Source: Pseudobdellovibrionaceae bacterium (GTDB lineage Bacteria > Bdellovibrionota > UBA1018 > UBA6935). Taken from it: 64,000 nucleotides of DNA. The notes under the pieces were generated by a model. That model was not told the DNA's origin. It ran no database searches and worked only from the letters and a program-made list of their open reading frames with translations. Below, one piece after another: positions 54,185 to 62,546 of this stretch. Location: assembly GCA_002722705.1 (NCBI GenBank), contig PBMP01000024.1, positions 122,440 to 186,439 of the forward strand, read 5' to 3'. Position 1 is the first letter of the stretch. The number at the start of each line of letters is the position of its first letter. The position numbers were made by a program, and so were the translations under genes.

Positions 54185-55315
54185 TTGAAAAAGAGCGCGC
54201 TAAGCATTCGATTTTCATTATCAAAGCAAATTGACTCGAATCGTCGAGTCAGACATGCTATAAAGATTCTTCAACACGTTATGAAAAAAAAGAAAGCCTC
54301 CTCTTCTCAAAAATTGCCACGGGCCAAAAAAAGCACCGTTATCCTTGATGCGGAAATTGCAAAAGAAACGCCTAAAAAAGACCTCGTCATCGAAGTTAAA
54401 AAACAACAAGAAACTCAGACAGCAATTGAACCCAGTTCACGGGCTATTTCCCCCAATGACCCTTTAAGACAGTACCTCGAAGAAGTGAAAAGACATCCTC
54501 TTCTTTCTCCAGAAGAAGAAATTGAATTGGTTCAAAGAATGACAGAAAAAGGGGATATTGAGGCTGCAAAAAGGCTAGTTTCTGCAAATTTAAGATTGGT
54601 GGTAAAAATAGCATTTGAGTACCGAAGTGTTTACGCCAATGTCATGGACTTAATTCAAGAAGGAAATATTGGGCTAATGAAAGCCGTTTCAAAATATGAT
54701 CCCTCCAAAGGAGCCCGTCTTGGATACTACTCCACCTGGTGGATCCGATCTTACATTTTAAAATACCTACTGGATAACTTTAGACTCGTTAAAGTTGGAA
54801 CAACACAGGCTCAAAAAAAGCTTTTTTATCACTTAATGAGAGAAAAACAACGACTTGAAGCCCAAGGACTTGATGCAGGACCTAAATTACTTGCTCAAAA
54901 ATTAGATGTAAAAGAATCAGAAGTAGTGGAAATGCAACAACGATTAGGATCAACTGGTGCTGAAATGTCGATTGATACCCCCATTCGCCCTGACTCCTCG
55001 TCCACAGCGACTCACGGAGATCTCATTGTTGATGAATCTGCAAATCAAACTGAAGAAAAACTCATTGAAAATGAACTTCTTCATGTACTCACCGAAGAAA
55101 TCCCTACTTTTAGAGACTCTCTCAACGAAAAAGAAAAAGTTGTTTTAGATGAGAGAATTCTCTCAGAGGACCCCAAGACACTCCAAGAAATCGGAACTCA
55201 ATACTCTCTCACTCGAGAACGAGTCCGTCAGATTGAGAAAAAAATAATAGACAAACTCCGTATGGTTTTTGAAAAAAAACTAAATTTAAAACCAGATTCA
55301 CAAGAGGAAAGATAA
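54185..55315 (+). CDS. rpoH: RNA polymerase sigma-32 factor (heat-shock), RpoH
   Basis: This protein of about 376 residues has sigma-70 region 1.2/2 (NDPLRQYLEEVKRHPLLSPE; LVSANLRLVVKIAFEYR; DLIQEGNIGLMKAVSKYDP), the 2.4 -10-reading helix (YYSTWWIRSYILKY), an RpoH-box-like QKKLFYHLM, and region 4 helix-turn-helix (TLQEIGTQYSLTRERVRQIEKKI). RpoH directs the heat-shock response. A TTG start at 54185 has no strong ribosome-binding site, and an ATG at 54281 is an alternative that removes a basic extension of about 32 residues. The N-terminal about 85 residues before region 1.2 are unusually long. Confidence 0.92.
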   Translation: MKKSALSIRFSLSKQIDSNRRVRHAIKILQHVMKKKKASSSQKLPRAKKSTVILDAEIAKETPKKDLVIEVKKQQETQTAIEPSSRAISPNDPLRQYLEEVKRHPLLSPEEEIELVQRMTEKGDIEAAKRLVSANLRLVVKIAFEYRSVYANVMDLIQEGNIGLMKAVSKYDPSKGARLGYYSTWWIRSYILKYLLDNFRLVKVGTTQAQKKLFYHLMREKQRLEAQGLDAGPKLLAQKLDVKESEVVEMQQRLGSTGAEMSIDTPIRPDSSSTATHGDLIVDESANQTEEKLIENELLHVLTEEIPTFRDSLNEKEKVVLDERILSEDPKTLQEIGTQYSLTRERVRQIEKKIIDKLRMVFEKKLNLKPDSQEER

Positions 55316-55562
55316 CTATTCAAAATTATTTGGTTTTCATTTTTCTATTAAACTTAAATTATCAGATTTTATAGAATCCTGAGAAAAAACGGATAAGTCT
55401 TTGTAAATACATATTATCTTGAAGCTGACTCTTCTAAAAACAGACTTTACTTTTACGATGAAAACATGCTAATTCATGGCGGATCAATCATTGGGTAAAT
55501 ATATACTTTGAGAGTCGAACGTTGGGTTCTTCTCAGAAGAGTCATGATGATAAGGAAGAAAA

Positions 55563-55841
55563 ATGCCGAAAAAAACAGAAGCTAAAGAATTACGACAAAA
55601 CCTTGCTCAAAAATTTGGAAAAGCTCCAAATGATACTGGATCCCCAGAAGTTCAAATTGCAATTATTACTGAGCGCTTAAATCAGCTCATGCCTCACTTT
55701 AAAGAAAACCACAAAGATCATCACTCAAGAAGAGGTCTTCTTAAGCTTGTTGGGCAAAGAAAAAGACTTCTTTCTTACTTGAGAAAGAAAGACGAAAACC
55801 GATATGTAAAAATCATCGGTGAATTAGGTCTTCGAAAATAA
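55563..55841 (+). CDS. rpsO: 30S ribosomal protein S15
   Basis: This 92-residue protein matches uS15: [20 protein letters not shown], then [22 protein letters not shown]15 binds 16S rRNA and directs platform assembly. Preceded by a 247-base gap (55316-55562) in which nothing but the leader is recognised; a GATAAGGAA-type site sits just before the ATG. In E. coli S15 represses its own mRNA through a pseudoknot; no such fold was established here. It is linked to pnp downstream, as is widespread. Confidence 0.97.
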   Translation: MPKKTEAKELRQNLAQKFGKAPNDTGSPEVQIAIITERLNQLMPHFKENHKDHHSRRGLLKLVGQRKRLLSYLRKKDENRYVKIIGELGLRK

Positions 55842-55870
55842 GTTTTTGAAACTATTTATTACTCATTATC

Positions 55871-55897
55871 AGCGAGAGAGAATCGTTCTTTCTCGCT
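55871..55897 (+). promoter_or_regulatory. Stable hairpin between rpsO and pnp
   Basis: AGCGAGAGAGAA and TTCTTTCTCGCT form a 12-bp stem with one G-U pair and a three-base TCG loop. In E. coli a hairpin in the same place is cut by RNase III and lets PNPase control its own mRNA; this structure could serve the same role. It has no T run, so it is not a good terminator. Confidence 0.65.
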
Positions 55898-55934
55898 CAT
55901 CTAAAAATCACTCAAAAGAAAAATCTATTCTTTT

Positions 55935-58118
55935 ATGGAGAAATCTATGAATCCACAAAATGTAACGATGGAGCTCGGAGGGAAAACCCTTTCGATTGAA
56001 ACTGGAAAATACGCAAAACAAGCAGATGGATCTGTCATGGTTAGCTATGGCGACACAAGGGTTTTAGTCACTGCTTGCTCTGCAAAAGAAGCAAAGCCTG
56101 GACAATCGTTCTTCCCTTTGACGGTTGAGTACTCAGAAAAGTATTACGCTGCGGGAAAAATTCCAGGAAGCTTCATGAAAAGAGAAGGTCGTCCGAGTAG
56201 TGAAGCAACACTTGCTGCACGAATGATCGATCGCCCCATCCGACCACTCTTTCCTGAGGGGTATTTGAATGATACTCAAATCGTAGCAACCGTCATGTCT
56301 CTTGATACTGAGTGTGATGTAGAATCTGCTGCTTCTATTGGAGCTGCTGCTGCACTTCACATTTCTGACATTCCATTTAATGGTCCTACTGCAGCTGTTC
56401 GAGTAGGACGAATTGATGGGAACTACGTTATTAATCCAACTCATGAACAACTTGAATCGGGAGCATCCGATTTAGAAATTTTTCTCGCAGGAACAGAATC
56501 AGCAATCATGATGGTTGAGGGTGGAGCGAAAGAGGTTCCTGAAGAAGAAGTCTTAGGAGCTATTCTTTTTGGTCACGAAGAAATTAAAAAAGTCTGTAAA
56601 AAAATTAATGATCTCAGAGAAAAAGCAGGAGTTGCGAAACGAACCATTGAAATTCCACAACTCCCAGCTGAAATCGTTTCTTCTGTAAAAGAAAAAGCAC
56701 AATCAGGTCTTCAACAAGCCCTTCAGATTCGTGAAAAACAACAACGCTATCAGTCTATTGATGAACTTAAGACAACCGTTCTAGAATCTCTTGTTTCTGA
56801 ATCTGAAAAAGAAGCAGATCCAACTTCTGCTTCAGAAAAGCAAGCACAAGTAAAAGAAGCCTTTGACGATTTAAAGTACCACACCATGAGACAAATGATT
56901 CTCACTCAAGGAACTCGAATCGATGGACGAGATAAAACAACGGTTCGTCCTATTTGGACAGAAGTTGGAATTCTTCCGAAAGCACATGGAAGTTCAGTCT
57001 TTACTCGTGGAGAAACTCAGGTCGTTGCTGCTGTTGCTTTGGGTACAGGTGAAGACGAGCAGATCGTTGATAACTTAATTGCAAAAACAATGAATCCATT
57101 TATGCTTCACTATAACTTTCCTCCATTCAGTGTGGGTGAATGTGGACGAATGGGTGGAACATCCCGACGTGAAATTGGTCATGGTAAACTTGCAGAAAAA
57201 GCAATTTACAATGCATTCCCAAGTCATGACGAATTTCCTTATACAGTAAGAATTGTTTGTGAAACTCTAGAAAGTAACGGTTCTTCCTCAATGGCATCTG
57301 TTTGTAGTACCTCAATGGCTTTGATGGATGCAGGAGTTCCTTTTAAAAAGCCTGTCGCTGGGATTGCAATGGGACTCATTAAGGAACAAGACAATGTCGC
57401 TATTCTGACCGATATTCTTGGCGATGAAGATCACCTTGGAGATATGGACTTCAAAGTTGCAGGAACTGCTGATGGAATTACTGCAATTCAAATGGATATC
57501 AAAATTGAAGGTGTCACCGAAGAAATTATGAGAACGGCTCTGACTCAAGCAAAAGAAGGACGCTCACATATCCTTGGAGAGATGACAAAATCTATTTCTG
57601 AAACTCGTACAGAATTAAATGAACAAGCACCTCGAATCACAACACTGTCTATTCCAGTTGATAAAATTGGAATGGTTGTTGGACCTGGTGGAAAAATGAT
57701 CAAAAGCATTATTGCTGAAACAGGAGCTAAAGCAGACATCGATGACGATGGAACCGTTCGTGTCGCTTCAAATGATAGTGCTGCTTCAAAACGTGCAATC
57801 GAAATGATTGAGGGAATCGTAGCGGAAGTCGAACTCAATAAAGTCTACAAAGGAATTGTGAAAAAAGTCGTTGATTTTGGAGCTTTCGTGGGAGTTCTTC
57901 CGAATCAAGATGGACTCCTTCATATTTCAGAAATTGCTCATGAACGAGTGAGGTCTGTAGAAGACTACATCAAAGAAGGTGACGAAATTGAAGTAAAAGT
58001 CATCGATATTGAAAACGGTGGCAGAATAAAACTATCTCGCAAGGCGCTTCTTGACCCACCTGAAGGAGGAATTCCTCCACGAGGTGGAAGCGGAAAACGA
58101 CCTCAACCAAGACAATAG
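55935..58118 (+). CDS. pnp: Polynucleotide phosphorylase
   Basis: This 727-residue protein has the full order: first RNase PH domain (GGKTLSIETGKYAKQADGSV), helical domain, second RNase PH domain (LTQGTRIDGRDKTTVRPIW; TSRREIGHGKLAEKA), KH domain (IGMVVGPGGKMIKSI) and S1 domain (VYKGIVKKVVDFGAFVGVL). The enzyme degrades RNA 3' to 5' with phosphate. An internal ATG four codons on is an alternative start. A strong terminator follows. Confidence 0.98.
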   Translation: MEKSMNPQNVTMELGGKTLSIETGKYAKQADGSVMVSYGDTRVLVTACSAKEAKPGQSFFPLTVEYSEKYYAAGKIPGSFMKREGRPSSEATLAARMIDRPIRPLFPEGYLNDTQIVATVMSLDTECDVESAASIGAAAALHISDIPFNGPTAAVRVGRIDGNYVINPTHEQLESGASDLEIFLAGTESAIMMVEGGAKEVPEEEVLGAILFGHEEIKKVCKKINDLREKAGVAKRTIEIPQLPAEIVSSVKEKAQSGLQQALQIREKQQRYQSIDELKTTVLESLVSESEKEADPTSASEKQAQVKEAFDDLKYHTMRQMILTQGTRIDGRDKTTVRPIWTEVGILPKAHGSSVFTRGETQVVAAVALGTGEDEQIVDNLIAKTMNPFMLHYNFPPFSVGECGRMGGTSRREIGHGKLAEKAIYNAFPSHDEFPYTVRIVCETLESNGSSSMASVCSTSMALMDAGVPFKKPVAGIAMGLIKEQDNVAILTDILGDEDHLGDMDFKVAGTADGITAIQMDIKIEGVTEEIMRTALTQAKEGRSHILGEMTKSISETRTELNEQAPRITTLSIPVDKIGMVVGPGGKMIKSIIAETGAKADIDDDGTVRVASNDSAASKRAIEMIEGIVAEVELNKVYKGIVKKVVDFGAFVGVLPNQDGLLHISEIAHERVRSVEDYIKEGDEIEVKVIDIENGGRIKLSRKALLDPPEGGIPPRGGSGKRPQPRQ

Positions 58119-58140
58119 TTCTAAAAAAATTTAGAATAGA

Positions 58141-58173
58141 AAAAAGCCAGAGAATACCTCTGGCTTTTTTTTT
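58141..58173. terminator. Strong bidirectional terminator after pnp
   Basis: AAAAAGCCAGAG and CTCTGGCTTTTT form a perfect stem around a five-base loop, with nine T on the plus strand and five A on the other side. It serves pnp and may also end the convergent gene at 58172. Confidence 0.92.
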
Positions 58174-59326
58174 ACCAATAATATCCAGCTAACAGCATTG
58201 CATTTACATTAGTAACATTTTGAGTGGTGCCCTTTAAAGAAAGTGTTGATAGAAAAATTCCCCACTTCACCCCTTCACCCACTTTTAGTTTCCAATAATC
58301 ACTCAGTCCAAATCCCACTTCCATGCTTTCTAAAGAAAGAGTGATCTCATTGGCCATAGGAGCTAAGCGTAAATAGGCCTCTAAGCGGTGAATGGAATTC
58401 ACTTGCCATTCGACCGAAGGATATATAGTCATCCCAAAAGTACTGTATCCGACAGAAGAGTCGCTAAAAAGAGTGCTTAGAAAATATCCCTCGCCCGTAA
58501 TCCCAAAGTCCCAATCCTTAAGACCAAAAGGCAATAAATACCGAAGTTGTCCTCGGGCCATTAAAATGCCACCCGACTGAGGTAATGTCTTTGAAAAAGA
58601 GAGTCCTCCAAACTGAACATTTAACCCTAACCAAAGGGTTTCAGGAATAAAAAAATATCGATACCCTGTATCGACAGCAAGTCCTATTTGATTTCCTGAA
58701 ACATTTGATTGAGTCAGAGAAAAATAAGAAACACCTGTTTGAACCCAAAGGTCATGACGATTCACTCCTAAGCGTTCTTCAATTTCCTCTTGGAGAGTTT
58801 CCCATTGATCAGGAGAAACTTCTACTCGAAGGACTTGATCATGCTCTTTTCCTGATCGATCAATCCATATCACCTCAAAATTAAACCTTCTTTTATTTAG
58901 AGGGAGAACAAGTACGCTTCCTTCATCTTTATTTTGAATCGGATGAAGCTGTCCTTTTGAGCCCTTATAAAAAAAGACTCCTTTTCTGTTCTCTTTCAAG
59001 TGTATTGGAAGCTCAACCGCAAAAGAACGAGACTCTGGTAAATAAGAACTCGTATAAATAGGCACTTTCTTTTTAATCCCTTTTAAAAAAAACTCGGTCT
59101 TTTTTTTCTTTCCTTTTAAGAAATGAAGTTGTGCATAAGCGAGTGGAGGAGTTTTGCTTTTTATTTTTTGTTTTTTATTTTCTACTTTAACTTTTGGTTT
59201 TTCTGAAAGCGACTGAGGGGTTTTACTTTTTGGTAAAGAAAGGTCTGCTCCCCAGCTGAAGCTATCAAAGAAAAACGAAGTCACTAAAAGATAAGAAAAA
59301 ACTAATTTCAGAAAAGAAGTACCCAC
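58172..59326 (-). CDS. Outer-membrane protein with basic Lys-rich N-terminal part
   Basis: This 384-residue protein has a signal peptide (about 1-26) and a Lys-rich stretch (about 38-65, KPKVKVENKKQKIKSK). The last 190 residues have beta-barrel features (TGVSYFSLTQSNVSGNQIGL, VDTGYRYFFIPETLWLGLNV, and a final AMLLAGYYW). A C-terminal Trp after aromatic residues fits outer-membrane assembly. The role is unknown. The stop lies inside the shared terminator with pnp. Confidence 0.68.
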   Translation of the reverse strand: MGTSFLKLVFSYLLVTSFFFDSFSWGADLSLPKSKTPQSLSEKPKVKVENKKQKIKSKTPPLAYAQLHFLKGKKKKTEFFLKGIKKKVPIYTSSYLPESRSFAVELPIHLKENRKGVFFYKGSKGQLHPIQNKDEGSVLVLPLNKRRFNFEVIWIDRSGKEHDQVLRVEVSPDQWETLQEEIEERLGVNRHDLWVQTGVSYFSLTQSNVSGNQIGLAVDTGYRYFFIPETLWLGLNVQFGGLSFSKTLPQSGGILMARGQLRYLLPFGLKDWDFGITGEGYFLSTLFSDSSVGYSTFGMTIYPSVEWQVNSIHRLEAYLRLAPMANEITLSLESMEVGFGLSDYWKLKVGEGVKWGIFLSTLSLKGTTQNVTNVNAMLLAGYYW

Positions 59327-59370
59327 CCCATCATTCTGAAGTAAAAACCGATATAATTCCAGTGATTAGC

Positions 59371-59404
59371 TGAAAAAGAGGGCTCTATTTCAAAACCCTC
59401 TTTC
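59371..59404 (-). terminator. Terminator after the gene ending at 59416
   Basis: On the minus strand AAGAGGG and CCCTCTT flank a 13-base loop and are followed by TTT. A longer match (CTGAAAGAGGG / CCCTCTTTTTCAG) extends the stem with a bulge. Confidence 0.5.
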
Positions 59405-59415
59405 AGTTGTTTTTA

Positions 59416-60048
59416 TTAGTTTTCCTCATAAACCATTTGTAAATCAAGTTGAGGAATTTTTATACTCACTCCTTCAACGTCAAAATCATCCCATGTTGGA
59501 GCTTCACTGTTTAAATGAAGAGATCCCCCATGAGCCAAAGCAATGTTCATCGCTTTAGCGAGCTGTCGAAGGGCATCTCTTTTCTTCCCAAAGTCATTCG
59601 GATCAGACATAGGAGTGATAAAAGGAACTGCAGCACTTCGATAAAAAACAGTCTTTGGAGCTCCCAGTTCACCTGAGCAAGCAATGACTAAATAAAGACT
59701 GACAGCCATCATTGAATCTAACTCATACTCATCACGAATAGATTGAGGGATTTGAGTTTTTTCAAAAACTGCACATCCACCTTGAAAGGATGAAAATGTA
59801 TAGGTTCCGTAAACCCAATTATAAGGAAACATAGAATTGACGGCGACCGTTTCATCTAAGTTTCGACCAAACCCTAAAGAATCAGAAATATCCTGTGCAG
59901 GACCTTCTTGCTTTGGTTCTTCTTTTGGCTGATCTTTTGAAGAGACCGAAATTTTACTCAAAAGAGCTGATTTATCTGCCGCAAAAACAGACATTGAAGA
60001 GCATAGAGAAAAAATAACTAAAACTGATGGACGTACAAAATACTTCAT
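59416..60048 (-). CDS. Exported protein, function unknown
   Basis: ATG 60048 is chosen because a GGGGGGG run lies 6 bases upstream and a signal peptide follows (MKYFVRPSVLVIFSLCSSMSVFA); it gives 210 residues. The mature part has a Lys/Glu/Gln-rich start and then an alpha/beta-looking domain with SMFPYNWVYGTYTF and one Cys pair (GGCAVFE, VIACSGE). No family is recognised. Confidence 0.7.
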   Translation of the reverse strand: MKYFVRPSVLVIFSLCSSMSVFAADKSALLSKISVSSKDQPKEEPKQEGPAQDISDSLGFGRNLDETVAVNSMFPYNWVYGTYTFSSFQGGCAVFEKTQIPQSIRDEYELDSMMAVSLYLVIACSGELGAPKTVFYRSAAVPFITPMSDPNDFGKKRDALRQLAKAMNIALAHGGSLHLNSEAPTWDDFDVEGVSIKIPQLDLQMVYEEN

Positions 60049-60054
60049 TTGAAT

Positions 60055-60061
60055 CCCCCCC
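60055..60061 (-). promoter_or_regulatory. Poly-G ribosome-binding site, gene ending at 59416
   Basis: GGGGGGG on the minus strand followed by ATTCAA lies just before the ATG at 60048. Confidence 0.6.
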
Positions 60062-60139
60062 AAGGGCTCAGTAACAGAGCATTAGAGTATAATATTAGAC
60101 CCAAACAAAATTTTCAATAAAAAAAACAGGGGGTTACAA

Positions 60140-60157
60140 ATGACACATATGCGTCAT
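60140..60157. promoter_or_regulatory. Near-perfect 18-bp palindrome
   Basis: ATGACaCATATGcGTCAT is symmetrical at 16 of 18 positions. It lies upstream of the gene starting at 60048 and downstream of the STAS-like gene, where an operator could be; no regulator is linked to it. Confidence 0.35.
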
Positions 60158-60181
60158 CGCAAAGAATTGAAATCTAAAGAC

Positions 60182-60643
60182 TTAACCTCTTTTAAGAAAG
60201 TGAAAATATTCCTCTTCAATATCGTCAAACTCAAGTTCTCCTGGACATTCTGCACAGGTTTCAGCATTCACATCATATCCAGGAACAGATAACTCTTGAA
60301 CGGTCTTTAAAATCTGGATTTCATCTCCGGTCTCTGAACACACAAAAGGAAGATAAATGGACTCAACAGTTCCATTACAAGTAAATCCCTTTACATCATT
60401 GATTTGTTGAACAATCGCAAATGAACACTCTTTGAGCGTCAACGTTTTACCTGCAGAAGTAAGTTTAGAAAAATATTGAATCCAGTTTCGAATTCCCACG
60501 GAGTTAATTCTCTTCACCTCTCCACAGTACAAAATAATATTCCCATCGGGAGTTCCTAACGCCTCTTGAAAATTTGTCGAATCATCAATTTTTTCATCGA
60601 GATGTATTTCTGTGTTTCCATTTGAATCCGGTCTTTTTTCCAT
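60182..60643 (-). CDS. STAS-like protein with Cys-rich tail
   Basis: This 153-residue protein has a STAS-type core at about 20-95: NIILYCGEVKRINSVGIRNW followed by a helix, then LTLKECSFAIVQQINDV. The loop that in anti-sigma-factor antagonists reads D-S-S-G is here N-S-V-G, so the phosphorylatable Ser is replaced by Val. The C-terminal part carries Cys at VCSETG and CAEC, a possible metal site. It lies 37 bases after the SpoIIE-type phosphatase gene, its natural partner, but the missing Ser suggests a scaffold or a different signal. Confidence 0.72.
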   Translation of the reverse strand: MEKRPDSNGNTEIHLDEKIDDSTNFQEALGTPDGNIILYCGEVKRINSVGIRNWIQYFSKLTSAGKTLTLKECSFAIVQQINDVKGFTCNGTVESIYLPFVCSETGDEIQILKTVQELSVPGYDVNAETCAECPGELEFDDIEEEYFHFLKRG

Positions 60644-60680
60644 ACCTTGATTTTAGGGAGGAAAAAAAGATTCGTAAAGC

Positions 60681-62480
60681 TTAATTGTTCAAAGAAGAGG
60701 TAGCTTCAAGATTTAGAATCAAAAGACTGATATCATCATCCAGCTCTTTTGTATCAGCTTCAATATGAGTTAATGTTTCATCCATTACATATTGACAAAC
60801 CTCTGACGCAGAAACATCCAGACTTCGACGCCCCGTTCTAAAAAGCCGTTGAACATCTCTTTTTGAAAGAGGTTTCCCTTCAGAGTTCTCACATTCGATC
60901 AGTCCATCCGTGTAAAACATTAAATAATCACCTGCTCCCAATTCAATTTCAGCAGGAGGCTCATCGGTAAATCCAAACTTAGCAGTACCCAATGAATCGA
61001 TTTTTCCATCAACAATCGACTTTACTTTCTGAGAACCTGGATTCAATAACATCGGAGGTCGATGCCCAGCATTATAAAAGGAAAACTTTTTAGTAGAAAG
61101 ATCCAAAACTCCAATGAGAAGAGTCATTGAAGCCTCATCACTTGCAGCACTTTTTACTGCAAGATGTAGTTGATGAACAATTTCTCCCAAATCAGGTTGA
61201 AGATCTGGATTTTTTTTCAATTGATTCATTACAATCTTAAAGACGCTATGAGTCGCAGCTGTCACCATCGCAGCAGGAGCACCATGTCCGGTCACGTCTG
61301 CAATCGCAATCACAACAGAGTTTTTTACTTTTTCGTAATACCACCAATCTCCTGCACATTCAGATGCGGGTTTATAAAGCCCTGAAATTTGAATTCCATC
61401 TTGAAGGTAATCTTCACTTGGAAAATAACGAGACTGAACCGTTTGAGCAGTCTCCAGCTCTTTTTCCATTCGAGCTTTAATAGCGGTCTCTTCCATTAAA
61501 GATTCTATTTTTTCAGACATGACATTAAATGAACTCCCTAACATTGCAATCTCATCACGTCCGAGATGATCAATATCAAGTTGTGAGGTGAAATCCCCTG
61601 AAGCCACTCTTTGAGTTGCATCTGAAAGCTCCATTAACCCTTCAGTAATTTTTCTGGCAAACAAAAAAGTCAATCCAAGACCCAACGCAAGAATTGAAAG
61701 TCCAAGAGCGATCGTTCGAGTAATTAAATCATCAGCAGCTTTAAAAGCGACACTCTTAGGCATCAAACCAGCAACCACAAGCTCGCTATTATGAAAAAAA
61801 TGATACCCTAAAATGTATTCAGCAGTTTGATCCTTCCAGTCCTGAACTCCTGTTTCAAACTTAAAAAGACCTCTGAGTTTTTCTATGTCAATTTTACTGC
61901 TTTTTTCAGACTTCTGTAGAAGCTGGTGTTTTGAATCAAACAAGTAACCATTGAGAGAATCTATAGATTCCATCATTTTTGCATCTAGACGAACTTGAGC
62001 TCGATACACGACTGGTGTTCCATCAAAGTTAAGTGCAAGATTCGTCATCTCAATAACTGAAAACGATTGATAGCCAACACTATAATTCCCGTCTTTGTAC
62101 GTTTCTGTACTCCATCCGTGAGGAAGAATAACTTTTTGATTTTTAATATCAATATAAGGAGTCCATTCAATTTGAACAATTCCATATTGCTTACTTAACT
62201 TTTGCTGTGTTTCATCATTAATACTTTTACTTTTTCTTTTTAAAGACGAAACGTGACGCAATGCGAGATCTATTTGGTTAAATTGTTTTTCTAATTTATT
62301 TGCAATGGATTGAACTGTATTTAAATTATAGTCGTATACGTAAGAAATCTTATCCTCATATATAATTTCATTACCAAAATAAGAATAAATCACCAAACTC
62401 GCCGCAAGCGAACCAAACAACAAGCCGATCATTTTAAAGCGAATAGGAATGTACCAACGCTTAGTAGAGAAGAATCTCAC
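60681..62480 (-). CDS. Membrane sensor phosphatase with HAMP and SpoIIE (PP2C) domains
   Basis: A GTG at 62480 follows AAAGG by 6 bases and puts the first membrane helix at about 19-36; it gives 599 residues. Earlier starts would overlap the divergent gene. A periplasmic sensor domain (about 40-245) follows, then a second helix (LGLSILALGLGLTFLFA), a HAMP domain (about 275-325), a coiled coil and the SpoIIE/RsbU phosphatase domain with CAGDWWYYE and IADVTGHGAPAAMV, carrying the metal-binding Asp residues. It dephosphorylates partner STAS proteins in response to an external signal. It lies 37 bases upstream of the STAS-like gene. Confidence 0.9.
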   Translation of the reverse strand: MRFFSTKRWYIPIRFKMIGLLFGSLAASLVIYSYFGNEIIYEDKISYVYDYNLNTVQSIANKLEKQFNQIDLALRHVSSLKRKSKSINDETQQKLSKQYGIVQIEWTPYIDIKNQKVILPHGWSTETYKDGNYSVGYQSFSVIEMTNLALNFDGTPVVYRAQVRLDAKMMESIDSLNGYLFDSKHQLLQKSEKSSKIDIEKLRGLFKFETGVQDWKDQTAEYILGYHFFHNSELVVAGLMPKSVAFKAADDLITRTIALGLSILALGLGLTFLFARKITEGLMELSDATQRVASGDFTSQLDIDHLGRDEIAMLGSSFNVMSEKIESLMEETAIKARMEKELETAQTVQSRYFPSEDYLQDGIQISGLYKPASECAGDWWYYEKVKNSVVIAIADVTGHGAPAAMVTAATHSVFKIVMNQLKKNPDLQPDLGEIVHQLHLAVKSAASDEASMTLLIGVLDLSTKKFSFYNAGHRPPMLLNPGSQKVKSIVDGKIDSLGTAKFGFTDEPPAEIELGAGDYLMFYTDGLIECENSEGKPLSKRDVQRLFRTGRRSLDVSASEVCQYVMDETLTHIEADTKELDDDISLLILNLEATSSLNN

Positions 62481-62546
62481 ATCAAACCTTTCGGAATAAT
62501 GAAGATCCTTCTTAATTGTATTTAAAAAAAACCGAAAAGAATTCAA

